Shown here: positions 5,429 through 6,097 of the stretch, in pieces | How the letters are laid out: each line of letters starts with the position of its first letter | How positions within the stretch are numbered: position 1 is the first letter of the stretch | Origin: Pseudomonadota bacterium | GTDB taxonomy: Bacteria; Pseudomonadota; Alphaproteobacteria; Sphingomonadales; Sphingomonadaceae | Length of the DNA stretch: 6,097 bases | Direction: 5' to 3' | Assembly (NCBI GenBank): GCA_963205285.1 | Contig: CAUJJQ010000230.1 | Location: 1 to 6,097 of the forward strand | The notes under the pieces: model-generated | The model's input: only the letters and a program-made list of their open reading frames with translations | What the model was told of the DNA's origin: nothing | The model's database searches: none | Translations under genes and position numbers: made by a program

Positions 5429-6097
5429 GCTGCCTCATCAAATCATAAAGCGTCGGACGGCTGATACCCAATTGCCGCGCCGCCGCCGAAACATTGCCAT
5501 CCTGCGCCACCAGCGCATGGCCAATGGCGCGGCGTTCCGCATCTTCCCGCGCGGCACGCAGGTTGAGGAAATTATCGCCGCCATCGCCCCCGTCAAGGTC
5601 GAGATCGGCCGCCATAATCTCCCGCCCCTCCGCCATGATCAGCGCTCGTTTTATGCGGTTTTCTAGCTCGCGCACATTGCCCGGCCAAGCCCATGCATCG
5701 ATGGCGGCCAGCGCATCGGCGGACAATGACTTGGCCCCACCGGGCACCGCTGCGCCATGCAGCTTGAGGAAATGCCGCGCGAGCAGGCTCGCATCCCCCG
5801 GCCGTTCGGCGAGAGCGGGGATGGTGACGCTAACCTCCGCCAGCCTATAATATAGATCCTCGCGAAAGCTCCCCTCTGCCACCATCGCCTTCAGGTCACG
5901 GTGGGTGGCACAGATGACGCGGGTATCGACGGCAATCGGGCTGCGCCCCCCGACGCGTTCGATCACCCTTTCCTGCAGGAATCGCAGCAATTTTACCTGC
6001 AACGGCAAGGGCACATCACCAATTTCGTCGAGGAATAATGTCCCGCCATTGGCCAGCTCTATCTTGCCCTCAACCGTTCGAACCGCGCCGGTAAAGG
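5412..6097 (-). CDS. prsR: PrsR-like sigma-54-dependent response regulator (C-terminal part)
   Basis: Only the last 227 residues are in the window; the receiver domain and Walker A lie beyond the right edge. The visible part starts within the GAFTGA loop (FTGA, residues 1-4), which contacts sigma-54, and continues with Walker B G17-G-T-L-F-L-D-E-I-G-D (D23-E24), sensor I region CATHRDL (62-68), arginine finger FREDLYYRL (77-85), sensor II WPGNVRELEN (137-146), and a C-terminal Fis-type helix-turn-helix (about 198-220) ending LGISRPTLYDLM. This last string, and QVKLLRFLQERVIERVGGR after Walker B, are what I recognise as typical of PrsR, the PEP-CTERM-box regulator paired with the kinase PrsK. 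It should activate sigma-54 promoters of exopolysaccharide/PEP-CTERM genes when phosphorylated. All AAA+ motors are intact in the visible part. It is the upstream member of a minus-strand unit with the TPR gene(s). A different NtrC-family regulator remains possible without the N-terminus. Confidence 0.88.
   Translation of the reverse strand, partial: FTGAVRTVEGKIELANGGTLFLDEIGDVPLPLQVKLLRFLQERVIERVGGRSPIAVDTRVICATHRDLKAMVAEGSFREDLYYRLAEVSVTIPALAERPGDASLLARHFLKLHGAAVPGGAKSLSADALAAIDAWAWPGNVRELENRIKRALIMAEGREIMAADLDLDGGDGGDNFLNLRAAREDAERRAIGHALVAQDGNVSAAARQLGISRPTLYDLMRQHGISA

Overview
The window is GC-rich, densely coded DNA. Its gene content (a long POT-family peptide transporter, a YdjA-like nitroreductase, a PrsR-type sigma-54 activator next to a membrane-anchored TPR protein) suggests an alphaproteobacterium of the sphingomonad group. 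That assignment comes from recognising the families, not from a database search.

Layout. (1) Bases 1-2275, minus strand: a proton-coupled oligopeptide transporter (POT/PTR2 family), followed 59 bases downstream by the N-terminus of an outer-membrane-type lipoprotein. The lipoprotein's first residues resemble sphingomonad amidohydrolases, and it runs off the left edge. Together they look like a peptide uptake and hydrolysis unit. (2) Bases 2276-2461: a divergent intergenic region with a perfect TATAAT hexamer and an interrupted hairpin. (3) Bases 2462-3437, plus strand: a YdjA-like nitroreductase and a short YtrA-type GntR repressor. A good sigma-70 promoter for the repressor overlaps the nitroreductase stop codon and points to transcription starting at the repressor's own ATG. 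A 7-bp inverted repeat brackets the -10 box. (4) Bases 3446-6097, minus strand, convergent with the repressor: the C-terminal part of a PrsR-like response regulator, then a small single-pass membrane protein overlapping it by 17 bases, then a 539-residue TPR protein.

The most notable observation is that the small membrane protein and the TPR protein are in the same reading frame, separated only by one TAG codon and eight sense codons. The TAG falls at position 26 of a recognisable 34-residue TPR, and the repeat continues in register after it. The two genes are therefore most simply one membrane-anchored TPR protein of about 660 residues, interrupted by a single nonsense change (or read through, or a sequencing error). 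Its place directly behind a PrsR-like regulator links it to the PEP-CTERM/exosortase and exopolysaccharide systems that PrsK/PrsR control elsewhere.

I see no rRNA, tRNA, CRISPR array, insertion sequence or phage gene. No stretch over 300 bases lacks a gene. I do not see a clearly new multi-gene system; the points of interest are the split TPR gene, the apparently leaderless GntR gene and its putative operator, and an extra periplasmic domain in the transporter.
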